A DNA stretch of 64,000 nt from contig NZ_LMDG01000023.1 of the NCBI RefSeq assembly GCF_001426265.1, positions 397,826 to 461,825 of the forward strand, written 5' to 3'. This document shows positions 8,308 through 16,973 of this stretch, in pieces. Every line of letters begins with the position of its first letter. Position 1 is the first letter of the stretch. The stretch is from Rhizobium sp. Root1220 (GTDB lineage: Bacteria > Pseudomonadota > Alphaproteobacteria > Rhizobiales > Rhizobiaceae). The notes under the pieces are model-generated. The model made no database searches, was not told where the DNA came from, and was given only the letters and a program-made list of their open reading frames with translations. The position numbers and the translations under genes are program-made.

Positions 8308-9168
8308 ATGAAGCTATGGCCAATCTCCGACCTGCATCTCGAATTCGGGGTGCCATTCGATCATCGCCTCCCGGAAGGGACGGACGTGGTCGTATGCGCC
8401 GGCGATGTCACCACGAAAGGCATCATCCCCAGTCTTCAATGGTTGGCCGACAACATCGCACCCGAAATCCCGGTCGTCTGCGTCGCTGGAAATCATGAGT
8501 TTTACGGCGGCTTTGTGCAAGAAAACATCAGGGACGCCCGCAAGTTCGCGAATGGTTTTCCCAATATCCATTTTCTCGAGAACGAGACAGTCGATATCGG
8601 GAACATGCAGTTCATTGGAGGAACTCTTTGGACCGACTTCCAACTCTTTGGCCGTGAGGCTGCTTTCGCGATGGCCGACGCGGAAGCGGGCATGAATGAC
8701 TACCGCCGGATTAAATTCACGAAGCGACCCTATAAGAAGTTCAAACCGATCCACGCTTTCCGGAAGCATCAGGAGACCCGCAATTTCATCGCGGCAGCAA
8801 TGGAAGGGAGCGCGGAACGGACGACTGTCGTCCTAACCCATCATGCGCCGTCCAGCCGATCGGTTCCGTCATGGTATCGAGAGGGTTCGGCGGTCGCCTG
8901 CTATGCCTCCCATCTTGAAAGTCTAATCCTCGATGCGCAGCCGGCGCTCTGGATACACGGCCACCTTCACAACCGAAGTGACTACCACATCGGGCAGACG
9001 CGCGTGGTCAGCAATCCTCGAGGATATCCAGGTGAACGGACAGGATTCGATCCCGGCTTCGTCGTGGAGATCGGTGCAAATCTCGGATCGAATGAAGAAC
9101 TCGTGCAATCGGCGTTGGCTATCCTCGACCGGGTACCGGACGTCGCTCCTGATCCGGAAGATGACTAG
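8308..9168 (+). CDS. calcineurin-like metallophosphoesterase
   Basis: A 286-residue protein with the full set of family motifs: DLHLE (8-12), GDV (33-35), GNHEFY (about 61), THHAPSS in the C-terminal half and HGHLHN near residue 217. These provide ligands for two metal ions. Family members hydrolyse phosphomonoesters, phosphodiesters or cyclic nucleotides; the substrate cannot be deduced. It is cytoplasmic (no signal peptide). The gene lies 79 bases after the protease partner on the same strand and probably belongs to that operon, and it converges with the nucleotidyltransferase gene. Phosphoesterases of this fold recur in phage-defence operons, which fits the block, but no direct link is shown here. 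Confidence 0.85.
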   Translation: MKLWPISDLHLEFGVPFDHRLPEGTDVVVCAGDVTTKGIIPSLQWLADNIAPEIPVVCVAGNHEFYGGFVQENIRDARKFANGFPNIHFLENETVDIGNMQFIGGTLWTDFQLFGREAAFAMADAEAGMNDYRRIKFTKRPYKKFKPIHAFRKHQETRNFIAAAMEGSAERTTVVLTHHAPSSRSVPSWYREGSAVACYASHLESLILDAQPALWIHGHLHNRSDYHIGQTRVVSNPRGYPGERTGFDPGFVVEIGANLGSNEELVQSALAILDRVPDVAPDPEDD

Positions 9169-9234
9169 CCAATGCCTGTCAAATAGTCGATCTCGCTGAC
9201 GCTAAAGCAGAACGGCGCAATCGGAACCGAATGC

Positions 9235-10035
9235 TCAGACGGACGAATGTATCGGGCCTTGAGCCAGGCCCGGAAGGTCAAGCTGCTCCCCGTAGTATGT
9301 CGCCATAGCAACTCTGTAGTCGCGGCATATCACCGACTGCCGCAGTTCGCTTGCGCTCTTGTACCGATAGAGGAAGGGTGTAGCGCTTTTGCGATTGTCC
9401 ATTGCGACTACGTCACGGAAACCATCGTTGTCCAGGTTCTCCGTTATGAACGACTTGAGTTTGCTTCCCGGTGAAAGGTTCCAAAGGAGAATGCGCCTGA
9501 CAGCTCTGTAGAGATTGCCAAGGACCATCGGCGTCGGCCGAAGGTTTATCTCCATAACCCTGCTCTGAAGGCCGTGCAGATAGGTTTCGTCGTGGAGCAC
9601 CCGTCGCCTGCGAACATCATAGAGGGCGGCATCATAGTTGAAAAACGTCGAGCGCGTGAAATCCTCGAGCTTGTCCGCCGCGACGTGACCTTCGCGTATC
9701 GCCCAAGTGGACTTCAACGCCCAAAAATCGACGTTCCACCCCATCTCCGATATCGAATGTCCGCCGAAAGCGTTGGTTCGGGCATTCACGGATTTAGCCA
9801 TGTCGGCAACGGCTTCCACCGGCGCGTCTATCACAAGGTCGACGTCTGACTTGAACCCCAGTTTTCCGACGCGCGCGAAGTCTCGAACCATACCGCCGAC
9901 AATGGCAACGTTGTCGAACTGATGAAAATGTATCGCAAGGACATGGCGCAGCCGCCGACTGGCGAGGGTGTCGTCTCGCCAGACGTAATCGTCGATACGA
10001 CGCTTCACGATATGGGACTTCGTTGCGACTGTCAT
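9235..10035 (-). CDS. nucleotidyltransferase with poly(A) polymerase/CCA-enzyme-like head
   Basis: The ATG at 10035 overlaps the stop of the upstream dGTPase gene (ATGA), which defines the start; a longer frame to 10206 lies inside that gene. The 266-residue product contains IVGGMVRDFARVG followed by SDVDLVID, the GG-x-VRD and D-x-D signature of class II nucleotidyltransferases (poly(A) polymerase and CCA-adding head domain). The rest does not show the usual RNA-binding body of those enzymes. It could add nucleotides to RNA or a small molecule, or act as a toxin or sensor. Coupling to a dNTP hydrolase suggests a joint nucleotide-based function. Confidence 0.7.
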   Translation of the reverse strand: MTVATKSHIVKRRIDDYVWRDDTLASRRLRHVLAIHFHQFDNVAIVGGMVRDFARVGKLGFKSDVDLVIDAPVEAVADMAKSVNARTNAFGGHSISEMGWNVDFWALKSTWAIREGHVAADKLEDFTRSTFFNYDAALYDVRRRRVLHDETYLHGLQSRVMEINLRPTPMVLGNLYRAVRRILLWNLSPGSKLKSFITENLDNDGFRDVVAMDNRKSATPFLYRYKSASELRQSVICRDYRVAMATYYGEQLDLPGLAQGPIHSSV

Positions 10036-11471
10036 TTCGGCAACGATCTTACCTCGTTCCAGAGGTTCAACGCAAACGAATCCGTCATGCCCGAAATCAT
10101 GTCGGTAAGGAGCCTGAGCTCCCTGTACCTGATGCCCGAGCTTGGCCCGGCGCTGTCCTTGCTGTGTTTGGCCGCCTCGATGTAGTTCGGGCTGACAAGG
10201 GACCATCCGTATTTTGCGATTGCGGTCGTTCGCTTGCTGTCAAAGTTGTCGTTTTCCTCGCGCTGGCTGATCGCTTCCCAGAAAAACGACATCAGCTCGT
10301 CCAGCGCCGCCGCTCCAAGGGCCTCCATCTTGAGCACGGATGGATGCGCAAATGCATGCTGTTTTGCTATCCCCTTGAGGGCCTTGCACAATTTATTGTC
10401 ATCAAGAATTGCCTTCGCATGCGTCTTCCCCATCACGGCATCCGACGAAGCGAGGAAGGTCGTAGCCACATCCTCAATCAGAGCGGAAATAAGGTAAGCT
10501 CGCAGCATGCCGATCTTGATATCGCGGGCAACCTGCGGGCTTCTCTTCAGGTCATGGATTTCCTTAAACTTCCGGCCGATTTTCTCGACCGCCGGATGGT
10601 CTTTACTCCGCTCGTCGTGCTGGAGTATTACAAGGACATCGTCCGGCGAGATGATCTTCTTCTTCATCACGTCGTCCACGTCGAGGATGCTGTATGCGAT
10701 GTCGTCGCAGGCTTCCATGATCCACGTGAGCGGGTGACGTTCTTTCTCCGCGACGCCGACGTGCGCCCGCATCCATTTGACGACATCACTTTCGGATTCA
10801 AAATAACCGCGCTTTCCGAACACGGGATGATCGTCGACCGTGGAAACTGTGGAGACGGGGTACTTGAGCGCGGCCGAGAGTGTCGCAGCCGTCAGGTCCA
10901 GTCCGAGGTAATCACGGTGCGTCTGAAGTCTGGTGATTAGGCGGAACGTTTGCGGGTTCCCATCAAACTTGGTGAATTCCGTCCGCAAGCCCAGGGGCAC
11001 CTCGTCCTCCAATTGCTTTCCTTTCGGGCCGTCGAGATCGAAAATCCAACTCGAGCGCTTTGTAAACCAGTAGCCAATTGCCGCCTCTCCCTGATGACCA
11101 AATGGAGGATTTCCCAGATCATGGGCGAGCCCGATCGCGGTTAGGATCGGCTGGATGATCTTGTGTAAATCGGCACCGAAAAGTTCGGGCCGCCGCTCGG
11201 CGATGTTCGAGCCAATCGAGCGTGCGAGGTTTGCCACCTCATGCGAATGTGTCAACCGAGTGCGAACGCCATCGTTCTCGTCCATGGGCCAGACTTGCGT
11301 CTTGTCCGAGAGACGGCGAACCGGCGTGGAGAACAACAGTCTGTCGTGATCATGCTGGAATTCGGAGCGCCATCCGCGGGCGTCTCCGTCGTCGATCCCC
11401 GACTGGGTGCTGTCGAGTTCATCGGAAGGGGCAGAAGGAGCAGGACGGCGGGCGGGAGACCAGAAATTCAT
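10032..11471 (-). CDS. dGTPase-type dNTP triphosphohydrolase (HD domain)
   Basis: The ATG at 11471 follows a CGGAG ribosome site; the frame is open further upstream but that extension has no family features. The 479-residue product carries DHDRLLFSTPVRRLSDKTQV, the dGTPase opening motif, then RTRLTHSHEVANLAR (His of the HD triad), LAHDLGNPPFGHQGE (HD pair) and a later EACDDIAYSILD metal ligand motif. These enzymes cleave dNTPs to nucleoside and tripolyphosphate. Housekeeping copies exist, but related enzymes are known phage-defence factors that drain dNTP pools. Here the gene lies in an island and is coupled to a nucleotidyltransferase, so a defence role is more likely than housekeeping. Confidence 0.88.
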   Translation of the reverse strand: MNFWSPARRPAPSAPSDELDSTQSGIDDGDARGWRSEFQHDHDRLLFSTPVRRLSDKTQVWPMDENDGVRTRLTHSHEVANLARSIGSNIAERRPELFGADLHKIIQPILTAIGLAHDLGNPPFGHQGEAAIGYWFTKRSSWIFDLDGPKGKQLEDEVPLGLRTEFTKFDGNPQTFRLITRLQTHRDYLGLDLTAATLSAALKYPVSTVSTVDDHPVFGKRGYFESESDVVKWMRAHVGVAEKERHPLTWIMEACDDIAYSILDVDDVMKKKIISPDDVLVILQHDERSKDHPAVEKIGRKFKEIHDLKRSPQVARDIKIGMLRAYLISALIEDVATTFLASSDAVMGKTHAKAILDDNKLCKALKGIAKQHAFAHPSVLKMEALGAAALDELMSFFWEAISQREENDNFDSKRTTAIAKYGWSLVSPNYIEAAKHSKDSAGPSSGIRYRELRLLTDMISGMTDSFALNLWNEVRSLPK

Positions 11472-11739
11472 GGGACAACTCCGAGGCAACTGGATAAAAA
11501 ATGGAAGACGCGGGCGGTGGGGGCTCTCCATAGCAGGAATGGATACCCGCTCTAGTTGAAATATCCGGCAGCAGTCGTCCGATGCCGTCTTCACTGCATC
11601 GGATACGATCGAGTTAGTTGCGGTTCAGTCGCTCCCGTTGAGACAGGAGCCGCCTCGTCTCTTTGGCCAAGAAGATTAGAATGTGGCAGCGGAAACTGGC
11701 ACATCTGCGGGGCGGCTTGTGAGCGGCTATGCGTATGCC

Positions 11740-12489
11740 TCAGATCAGCGACATTCCACCATCGACATTTAATTCGATGCCGTTCACGAAACGGCTATCG
11801 TCCGACGCAAGAAAGAACGCGGCATTAGCTAATTCTTCCGAGGTTGCCAGCCTTCCCGCTGGGATTGTTTTGGACATATGTTCGAGGAACGGACCACGCT
11901 GCTTGTCCGAAATTCCGAGCTTGCCGAGGATTTCGGTGTCGGTGGGGCCAGGGCTAAGGATGTTTACTCGGATACGGCGATCCTTGAGTTCTATCGCCCA
12001 GTTCTTCGCGAAGGCGGCGGCGGCTGCCTTTGAGCCCGCGTAGACTGTGTGATCGGGAAGGACTTTGCTAGCAGCCAGTGAACTCGTTATGATGATGCTT
12101 CCCCCGTGGTTGATGATCGGGGAAATGGCCTGGACACCAAAGAAAACCCCTTTGGTATTTATCGAGAAGTGGTGATCGTAGACTTCCTCGCTGATCTCTT
12201 GAAATGGCTTGAGATCAATCACACCAGCGTTGGCCATGTATATGTCTACTGTGCCGAATACTCTAGACACCTCCGCTGCTACCTCGTGGTGATGTGCAAG
12301 GTCTGCAACATCGCCGCAAAGGCCTACCGCCCCGTGGCCTATTTCATTGACCGCTTGGTCAAGGACATCTTGGCGTCGCGCCGTGATAACGACCTTCGCG
12401 CCACGGTCTGCGAACAACTTGGCCGTGGCCTTTCCGATCCCACTGTTACCGCCTGTAATGACGGCTACTTTTCCTTGCAATGTATTCAT
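11740..12489 (-). CDS. short-chain dehydrogenase/reductase
   Basis: A classical 249-residue SDR. The cofactor loop is TGGNSGIGKAT (about 12-22), the NAG motif is ANAG, and the catalytic set is Ser in ITSSLA with YAGSKAA (Tyr and Lys). The end VNGIELNVDGGMS is typical. An Arg pair after the second strand (TARRQD) favours NADP(H). The start chosen (12489) has GGAG six bases upstream; an alternative ATG is at 12501. The gene is divergent from a LysR regulator, the common arrangement in which the regulator controls the dehydrogenase. Its substrate is unknown. Confidence 0.88.
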   Translation of the reverse strand: MNTLQGKVAVITGGNSGIGKATAKLFADRGAKVVITARRQDVLDQAVNEIGHGAVGLCGDVADLAHHHEVAAEVSRVFGTVDIYMANAGVIDLKPFQEISEEVYDHHFSINTKGVFFGVQAISPIINHGGSIIITSSLAASKVLPDHTVYAGSKAAAAAFAKNWAIELKDRRIRVNILSPGPTDTEILGKLGISDKQRGPFLEHMSKTIPAGRLATSEELANAAFFLASDDSRFVNGIELNVDGGMSLI

Positions 12490-12583
12490 CTCAGTCTCCA
12501 TGTTGCGGAGCCTTGAGATAGCGTTGCGACGAGCGGCACATAAGCTGGTTTGCGAGCACATGATCTGTGCGCAGGAGGTATCG

Positions 12584-13480
12584 ATGCCCAATCTTCTTGA
12601 TGAGACGCCAGGATTGATCGCATTTGTGAGGTCGGTAGAGACGGGGTCGTTCAGTTCGGCGGCAAAATTCCTCAGAACGTCGCCATCGGCAGTTTCAAGA
12701 AGTGTGGGGCGTTTAGAGGCGCTCGTGAATGCCCGCTTGTTTCTGCGGTCGACGCGGGCCCTCTCTTTGACTGCGGAAGGGCAGGCTCTCTTCGACAAGG
12801 TGGTGCCGTTGCTTCGGCAATTGGACACTTCTGATGATTTCGCACTTAACGATGAGCACCTTGTCGGTCGGATCAAGTTCAGCATGCCGAGCGAACTAGG
12901 CCGATTTTTTATGACTCCGATTTTTCGTGATTTCGCCTCGTCGTACCCCGCAACCAGTTTGCAAGTCGGGCTCACTGACCGGCAAGTCGACCTTATCCGT
13001 GAAGACTACGACGTGGTGTTTCGGGTTGGCGGGGGAGGACAAAGCGACCACCGAGTTCGCAAGCTGGCCGATGTGAATATGGTCATGGTCGCCTCACCTG
13101 GTTTTGTCGAGCGATACGGCATGCCCAGATCGAGCCACGAAGCAGCACAACTGCCGTTCGCAAGGTACATTGTCGATGGCAAACCTAGTCCTGTGTCCTT
13201 AGAAAACGGTGAGACGTTTTTACCTCAAGGAAGGGTCGACTGTGACACGGGGCAAGCTCTCAGGGCTGCAACAATGAACGGCCTCGGAGCGGCGGTATTT
13301 ATGCGTTGCGCTGTGTACGATGAGCTTCGAGACGGCCGTTTGATAGACGTCTCGACTCACCTTGCTCTTCCTTCCCAGCCCTTCCGGGTCATTCATGCCT
13401 TCGGTTCCATGATGCCGAACCGCCTCCGCCGCTTTTGCGATTTCATTGGACAGCATGCCGAGGCGATACCTGGGCTCTAA
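12584..13480 (+). CDS. LysR-family regulator
   Basis: The ATG at 12584 follows a strong AGGAGG site; the open frame before it lies over the SDR gene and is not used. The 298-residue product has an N-terminal winged helix (GLIAFVRSVETGSFSSAAKFL-type opening, then SPSAVSRSVGRLE) and a substrate-binding effector domain from about residue 90. The 94-base gap to the divergent SDR gene should contain its operator. The effector domain resembles the group that acts on aldehyde or quinone reductases, but the inducer cannot be named. Confidence 0.88.
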   Translation: MPNLLDETPGLIAFVRSVETGSFSSAAKFLRTSPSAVSRSVGRLEALVNARLFLRSTRALSLTAEGQALFDKVVPLLRQLDTSDDFALNDEHLVGRIKFSMPSELGRFFMTPIFRDFASSYPATSLQVGLTDRQVDLIREDYDVVFRVGGGGQSDHRVRKLADVNMVMVASPGFVERYGMPRSSHEAAQLPFARYIVDGKPSPVSLENGETFLPQGRVDCDTGQALRAATMNGLGAAVFMRCAVYDELRDGRLIDVSTHLALPSQPFRVIHAFGSMMPNRLRRFCDFIGQHAEAIPGL

Positions 13481-13584
13481 GTTGAGTGACGAGTTCTCTG
13501 ACCAACTGTCGAGCTCCCCAAATCGGAAGGCCCTCTAGAAAAAACTCGCGGCCCTTGTTCAAACTGTGAACGGTCAGGTCGCAC

Positions 13585-14297
13585 CTACAGCGCTGCCTTG
13601 CCGATCGATGCTCCGCCGTCGATATGCAAGGTCTGCCCGGTCATGAAGCTGGCGTCTTCGGACAGTATGTATTCGATAGCCGAGGCGATTTCATCCGGCC
13701 TTCCAAAACGTCCCATAGGAACGCCTGAGAGATATCGAGCTTACCAGCGCTTCCGACCGGATTGTTTGCCCGGAACAGCTCCGTCTCCGTGGGGCCAGGC
13801 GAAACGGCGTTCACGGTAATCCCAGTCGACGCCAGTTCAAGCGCCCAGTTCCGGGTGAAGCTGACCAAGGCCGCCTTTGCCGCCGCATAGCTTGTGCGCT
13901 CTAAGCTACCGAGCACCGTCAAGCTCGAAATGTTGACGATCCGCCCCCAACCTCGCGATCTCATTCCCGCAAGCGCGGCCTGCGATGCGGTGAGTGCGGG
14001 ATGAAGGTTGACGCGAAGCACGCTCTCGAGGGCCTCGATCGTCACGTCATCCATCGGCGCTGCCCGCACGAGGCCGACATTGTTGACTACACTGTCGACA
14101 CTGTTCTCACGAGTTATCCGGCTCAAATCTTCCAACGCTGTATGATTAGAGAGATCGAGAGGAAAGAGGCGTCCAGGGAAACCTTCCGTGGTATTTCGGG
14201 CAATGCCGATTACGCTGTGCCCCTTTCTCGAAAGGCGGTTTGCGAGCGCAAGGCCGATCCCTTTGCTCGCGCCTGTGATGAGAATTGTCCTTTTCAT
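13585..14297 (-). pseudogene. short-chain dehydrogenase, frameshifted
   Basis: From the ATG at 14297 the frame gives TGASKGIGLAL, NNVG, SSLTVLG and YAAAKAA, all SDR landmarks, up to about residue 185 (NAVSPGPTETELF). The frame then changes near 13740: the original frame runs into an unrelated tail ending at 13641, while the next frame continues correctly with YLSGVPMGRFGRPDEIASA and LHIDGGASIGKAAL to a stop at 13585. A single-base deletion explains this. The enzyme lacks its normal C-terminus, which shapes the substrate pocket, so it is probably inactive unless the change is a sequencing error. Confidence 0.8.
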
Positions 14298-14569
14298 CGT
14301 GTCCTTTCAGCCGAAGCCGAAGTCATACGGTCCGAGCCCGTGACGGGATTTGTTATGTAATCGATGCCTGTGCGCTGCCGAAACAATCGCAGTTTCACGG
14401 CGGCGTCTATGTCGGGTCCGCCTATGGCCGGCATAACCGTTCGCTATGGCGCACCGTCGCGAACGGTATTTTCAGCGTCATCTAAAATAGCGGCCCGAGG
14501 GTTTCGGCCGAGGTCAGGATCAATGACGCCGGTCGTCCGCCTTGAACTCGTCTTTTATGGAAGTTTATC

Positions 14570-15070
14570 GTGACGGTTGTCATGGATCGCCATTACACCC
14601 GTTTTTCGCAAGTTTTACGCAAGGCGCGAGGTCCAGCGTCCCAACACGAAAGGACCTCAAAACAGGAACCCGACGGTTCCGGGCGACAGCTTTTAGGCGA
14701 CGACGAAGCGACACCGGGTCGGCTCTACGCGAACGCGCCGTTTGTCGTCGTAGCTCACAATACAGAACCCGATCCTCGGTTCGTCTATGCGAACCTCATG
14801 GCGCAACGCATCTTCGGCTATTCTTGGGACGAGTTCACATCCTTGCCGTCACGGCTTTCGGCAAAGGCTCCCGATCGATCTGAACGGCAGCGATTGCTCG
14901 ACGCGGTCGCCACGCATGGATTTATCGATAACTATAGGGGCTTGCGGGTCACGAAATCAGGGAGGGAGTTCTAGATGGAGAACGGGCTCGTTTGGCAATT
15001 GATCGACGCGGATGGCGTCCGTCGAGGCCAGGCCGCCACGTTTTCGCAATGGTCGTATCTGGAGGGCTAG
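14570..15070 (+). pseudogene. MEKHLA-domain protein with an in-frame amber codon
   Basis: The frame from 14570 shows a PAS-like MEKHLA pattern: FVYANLMAQRIFGYSWDEF, LPSRLSAKAPDRSERQRLL and GFIDNYRGLRV. It is cut by TAG at 14972-14974. Directly after, the same frame goes on with MENGLVWQLIDADGVRRGQA and ends at 15070, the expected end of the domain. So one nonsense codon splits an otherwise complete gene of 166 codons. The stop is followed at once by ATG, which could allow restart, but half a PAS-like fold is unlikely to work. The family has no firmly known role; it is found in bacteria and in plant HD-ZIP III proteins. Confidence 0.75.
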
Positions 15071-15335
15071 CCACTAACGACTGCCCCACCGTTGGCAAGC
15101 CGAGGGTGGGAGAGGGTCACAAAAACCTCATGACCGTTATCGTTCTCGTCTGCATAAGCCCAGAGAACGCCGTCCACTCGGTAGACGATGTTCCCTGCGT
15201 CTCCGAAGAGGACTTGTTCGCCCACCCGCGGTACACCGACGGCGCGGCGCACAGCCAAGCAACCCCGGTCACGAGAAAGTGGACCGTAAAAAGGGCGGTG
15301 ACCTCTCCGGGGTCGAGTTCGCTGTCGCGTCTCAT
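15067..15335 (-). pseudogene. small unknown protein gene, frameshifted
   Basis: An ATG at 15335, two bases after the stop of the upstream oxidoreductase remnant, opens the frame MRRDSELDPGEVTALF and VHFLVTGVA. Near 15260 the sensible reading moves to another frame: CLAVRRAVGVPRVGE, then VLFGDAGNIVYRVDG and VLWAYADENDNGHEVFV, to a TAG at 15067. The second part looks like a genuine compact beta protein domain. A one-base indel explains the change. I do not recognise the family. Its end overlaps the end of the convergent MEKHLA pseudogene. Confidence 0.5.
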
Positions 15336-15337
15336 CG

Positions 15338-16095
15338 TCAGGCGATCGCCAGTACCTCTCGCCTAATCCAATCGTGAAAAGAAAGCTCCGACAACATCGC
15401 GCTTCTGCCAGGCAACAAGCCGTCCGGAGGCAGGCCGACGCCGAAGTACATCGCCGATGGATCACTCCTGACCGACCGACTGTCGGAAGTCGCAGTGAGG
15501 TACTCGCTTGCGATGTCGTTGAGGCTGATACTTTGTGGTCCGGCGAATTCAACGATCGAATCCCGGGGGCTGCTGAGTGCCAGCCTCGCTATGCCTTTCG
15601 CTGCCTCGTTCGCGGCCAGAGGCTGAAGGTCTATCTCGGGTAACCTCAATGCTCCGTCGGCTTCAAAACCGTCTAGGATGCTACCCATAAATCGAAAAAC
15701 TGCGCTGATCTCACCACTGTGTAGGGGAGACCGGATGATCGCACGATGTTCTCCTGAACGAGCTTTCCGCGAAAGTAGTCGTTCTCGACGAGGCGGTCCG
15801 TTCCCATGACGGAGAGAGCCACGTAGTGTTTCACGCCGGCCGCTTTGGCCGCTTCCACAACGTTCCTGGTTGCTCGCCGAAAGAACTCGAGTGCGTCACC
15901 GTCCCCAAAAGAACCTGAGTTGACGACGTCGACGACCGTGTCCACACCGGACAATCTCGCATCCAGACCTTCGCGCGTGATCACGTCGACGCCAGTTGAA
16001 GTCGACGCCGGAACCACTGACGCGCCGGAGGCTTGCAGTTCCTTCGCAATTCTAGAGCCCATTGTGCCGCTTGCGCCTATAACTGCGATTCTCAT
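15338..16095 (-). pseudogene. NmrA-type NAD(P)-binding oxidoreductase, frameshifted
   Basis: The start at 16095 has GGAGG upstream. The frame begins IAVIGASGTMGSRIA, the Rossmann motif of atypical SDRs, and continues to YTVVRSAQFFD. Near 15690 the frame changes: the correct continuation MGSILDGFEADGALRLPEI and the family C-terminus lie in the next frame and end at 15338. A one-base change restores a protein of about 252 residues. An intact, clearly related protein is encoded at 35741-36499, so the function may be retained elsewhere in the island. Probably a quinone- or nucleotide-sensing reductase. Confidence 0.8.
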
Positions 16096-16212
16096 AAAAG
16101 ACCTCCGTGTCACATCGGGGGCATCATAAGCTTCTGGCCGGGGCTTTCGACTAAACGAAAGCTTGCCTTGACGGACTCTTGGCGCTCTCTCGGCCGTGTC
16201 GGCCGGACCCCT

Positions 16213-16224
16213 ATACGATGGTTT
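16213..16224 (-). promoter_or_regulatory. FixJ/TodT-like box 1
   Basis: The complement reads GGCAAACCATCGTATA, nearly the same as boxes 5 and 7. It lies 76 bases before the FixJ-type regulator gene at 16300 and 118 bases before the divergent oxidoreductase pseudogene, so it could serve either. Confidence 0.6.
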
Positions 16225-16299
16225 GCCGTGCCTCGGATTTTGTTCGTGCTAATGTCTCGCGCGAGAAACCGTAAGGCCTTCGGGCCGGGCAGTGCGAAT

Positions 16300-16935
16300 A
16301 TGCAGCCGATGAAAAGCGCCGTAGACGACCAGACCCCATTGATACATATCGTGGACGATGACCCTGACATTCGGGAGTCCTTGCTCGATTTGTTTTCGGT
16401 GGTCGGACTGCAAGCCGTTGCGTTTGCCAGTGGAGATCAGTTCGTCGCCGCGGCCGACCTGTCCGCGCCAGGTTGCGTGGTCGTCGATCTACGCATGCCC
16501 GGGAAGACAGGGTTGGACATCCAGGTGTATCTCAACGAGGTAGGAAGCACGCTTCCTCTCATCTTCCTGACGGCACATGCGGACATCCAGGCGAGCGTCA
16601 TAGCGATGAAGGCCGGAGCCGCCGACTTCATCACCAAACCGTTCCGAAATCAGGAACTCCTGACCGCTGTTGATGTCGCGATCAGTGTCGACACACAGCG
16701 GCGGCTCGCGAAGGCCGAGACAGACGAAGTGCGTGCGTTGTTTGACAAGCTCACCCCGCGGGAGAAGCAGGTCATGAACGCCATATGCCGCGGGCTGCTG
16801 AACAAACAGGCCGCCTTTGAGCTGGGCATCAGCGAGATGACCGTGAAACTTCATCGAATGAGCCTCATGCGGAAGATGCAGAGCCGGAACCTCGCCGACT
16901 TGGTCCGCAAGGCAGATGTTCTCGCCAACTCATAG
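16300..16935 (+). CDS. FixJ-type two-component response regulator
   Basis: Starting from the ATG at 16300 (another ATG is at 16309) the product has 211 residues. The receiver domain shows IVDDDPD near the N-terminus, the phosphoacceptor in VVVDLRMPG (Asp63), the conserved Thr of FLTAHAD and Lys of ITKPF. A short linker leads to a LuxR-type helix-turn-helix (about 145-205): LTPREKQVM, GLLNKQAAFELGISEMTVKLHR. This recognition segment is almost the same in four regulators of the island. No kinase gene is adjacent. A box lies just upstream, so the gene is likely part of the shared regulon or autoregulated. Confidence 0.9.
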   Translation: MQPMKSAVDDQTPLIHIVDDDPDIRESLLDLFSVVGLQAVAFASGDQFVAAADLSAPGCVVVDLRMPGKTGLDIQVYLNEVGSTLPLIFLTAHADIQASVIAMKAGAADFITKPFRNQELLTAVDVAISVDTQRRLAKAETDEVRALFDKLTPREKQVMNAICRGLLNKQAAFELGISEMTVKLHRMSLMRKMQSRNLADLVRKADVLANS

Positions 16936-16942
16936 TGGGAGT

Positions 16943-16965
16943 GGGGTGCCTTTTTTTGGCACCCC
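16943..16965. terminator. bidirectional terminator hairpin
   Basis: GGGGTGCC, seven T and GGCACCCC form a perfect 8-bp stem with a T-only loop, between two convergent genes (stops at 16935 and 16974). No U tract follows on the plus strand, but the position and symmetry fit a shared terminator. Confidence 0.65.
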
Positions 16966-16973
16966 CGGCGATG

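Noticed and set aside
9235..10035. Idea that the nucleotidyltransferase is a CBASS cyclic-oligonucleotide synthase.
   Set aside because: The GG-x-VRD and D-x-D pattern is of the poly(A) polymerase/CCA type; the GS motif arrangement of CD-NTases is not evident and no CBASS effector is adjacent.
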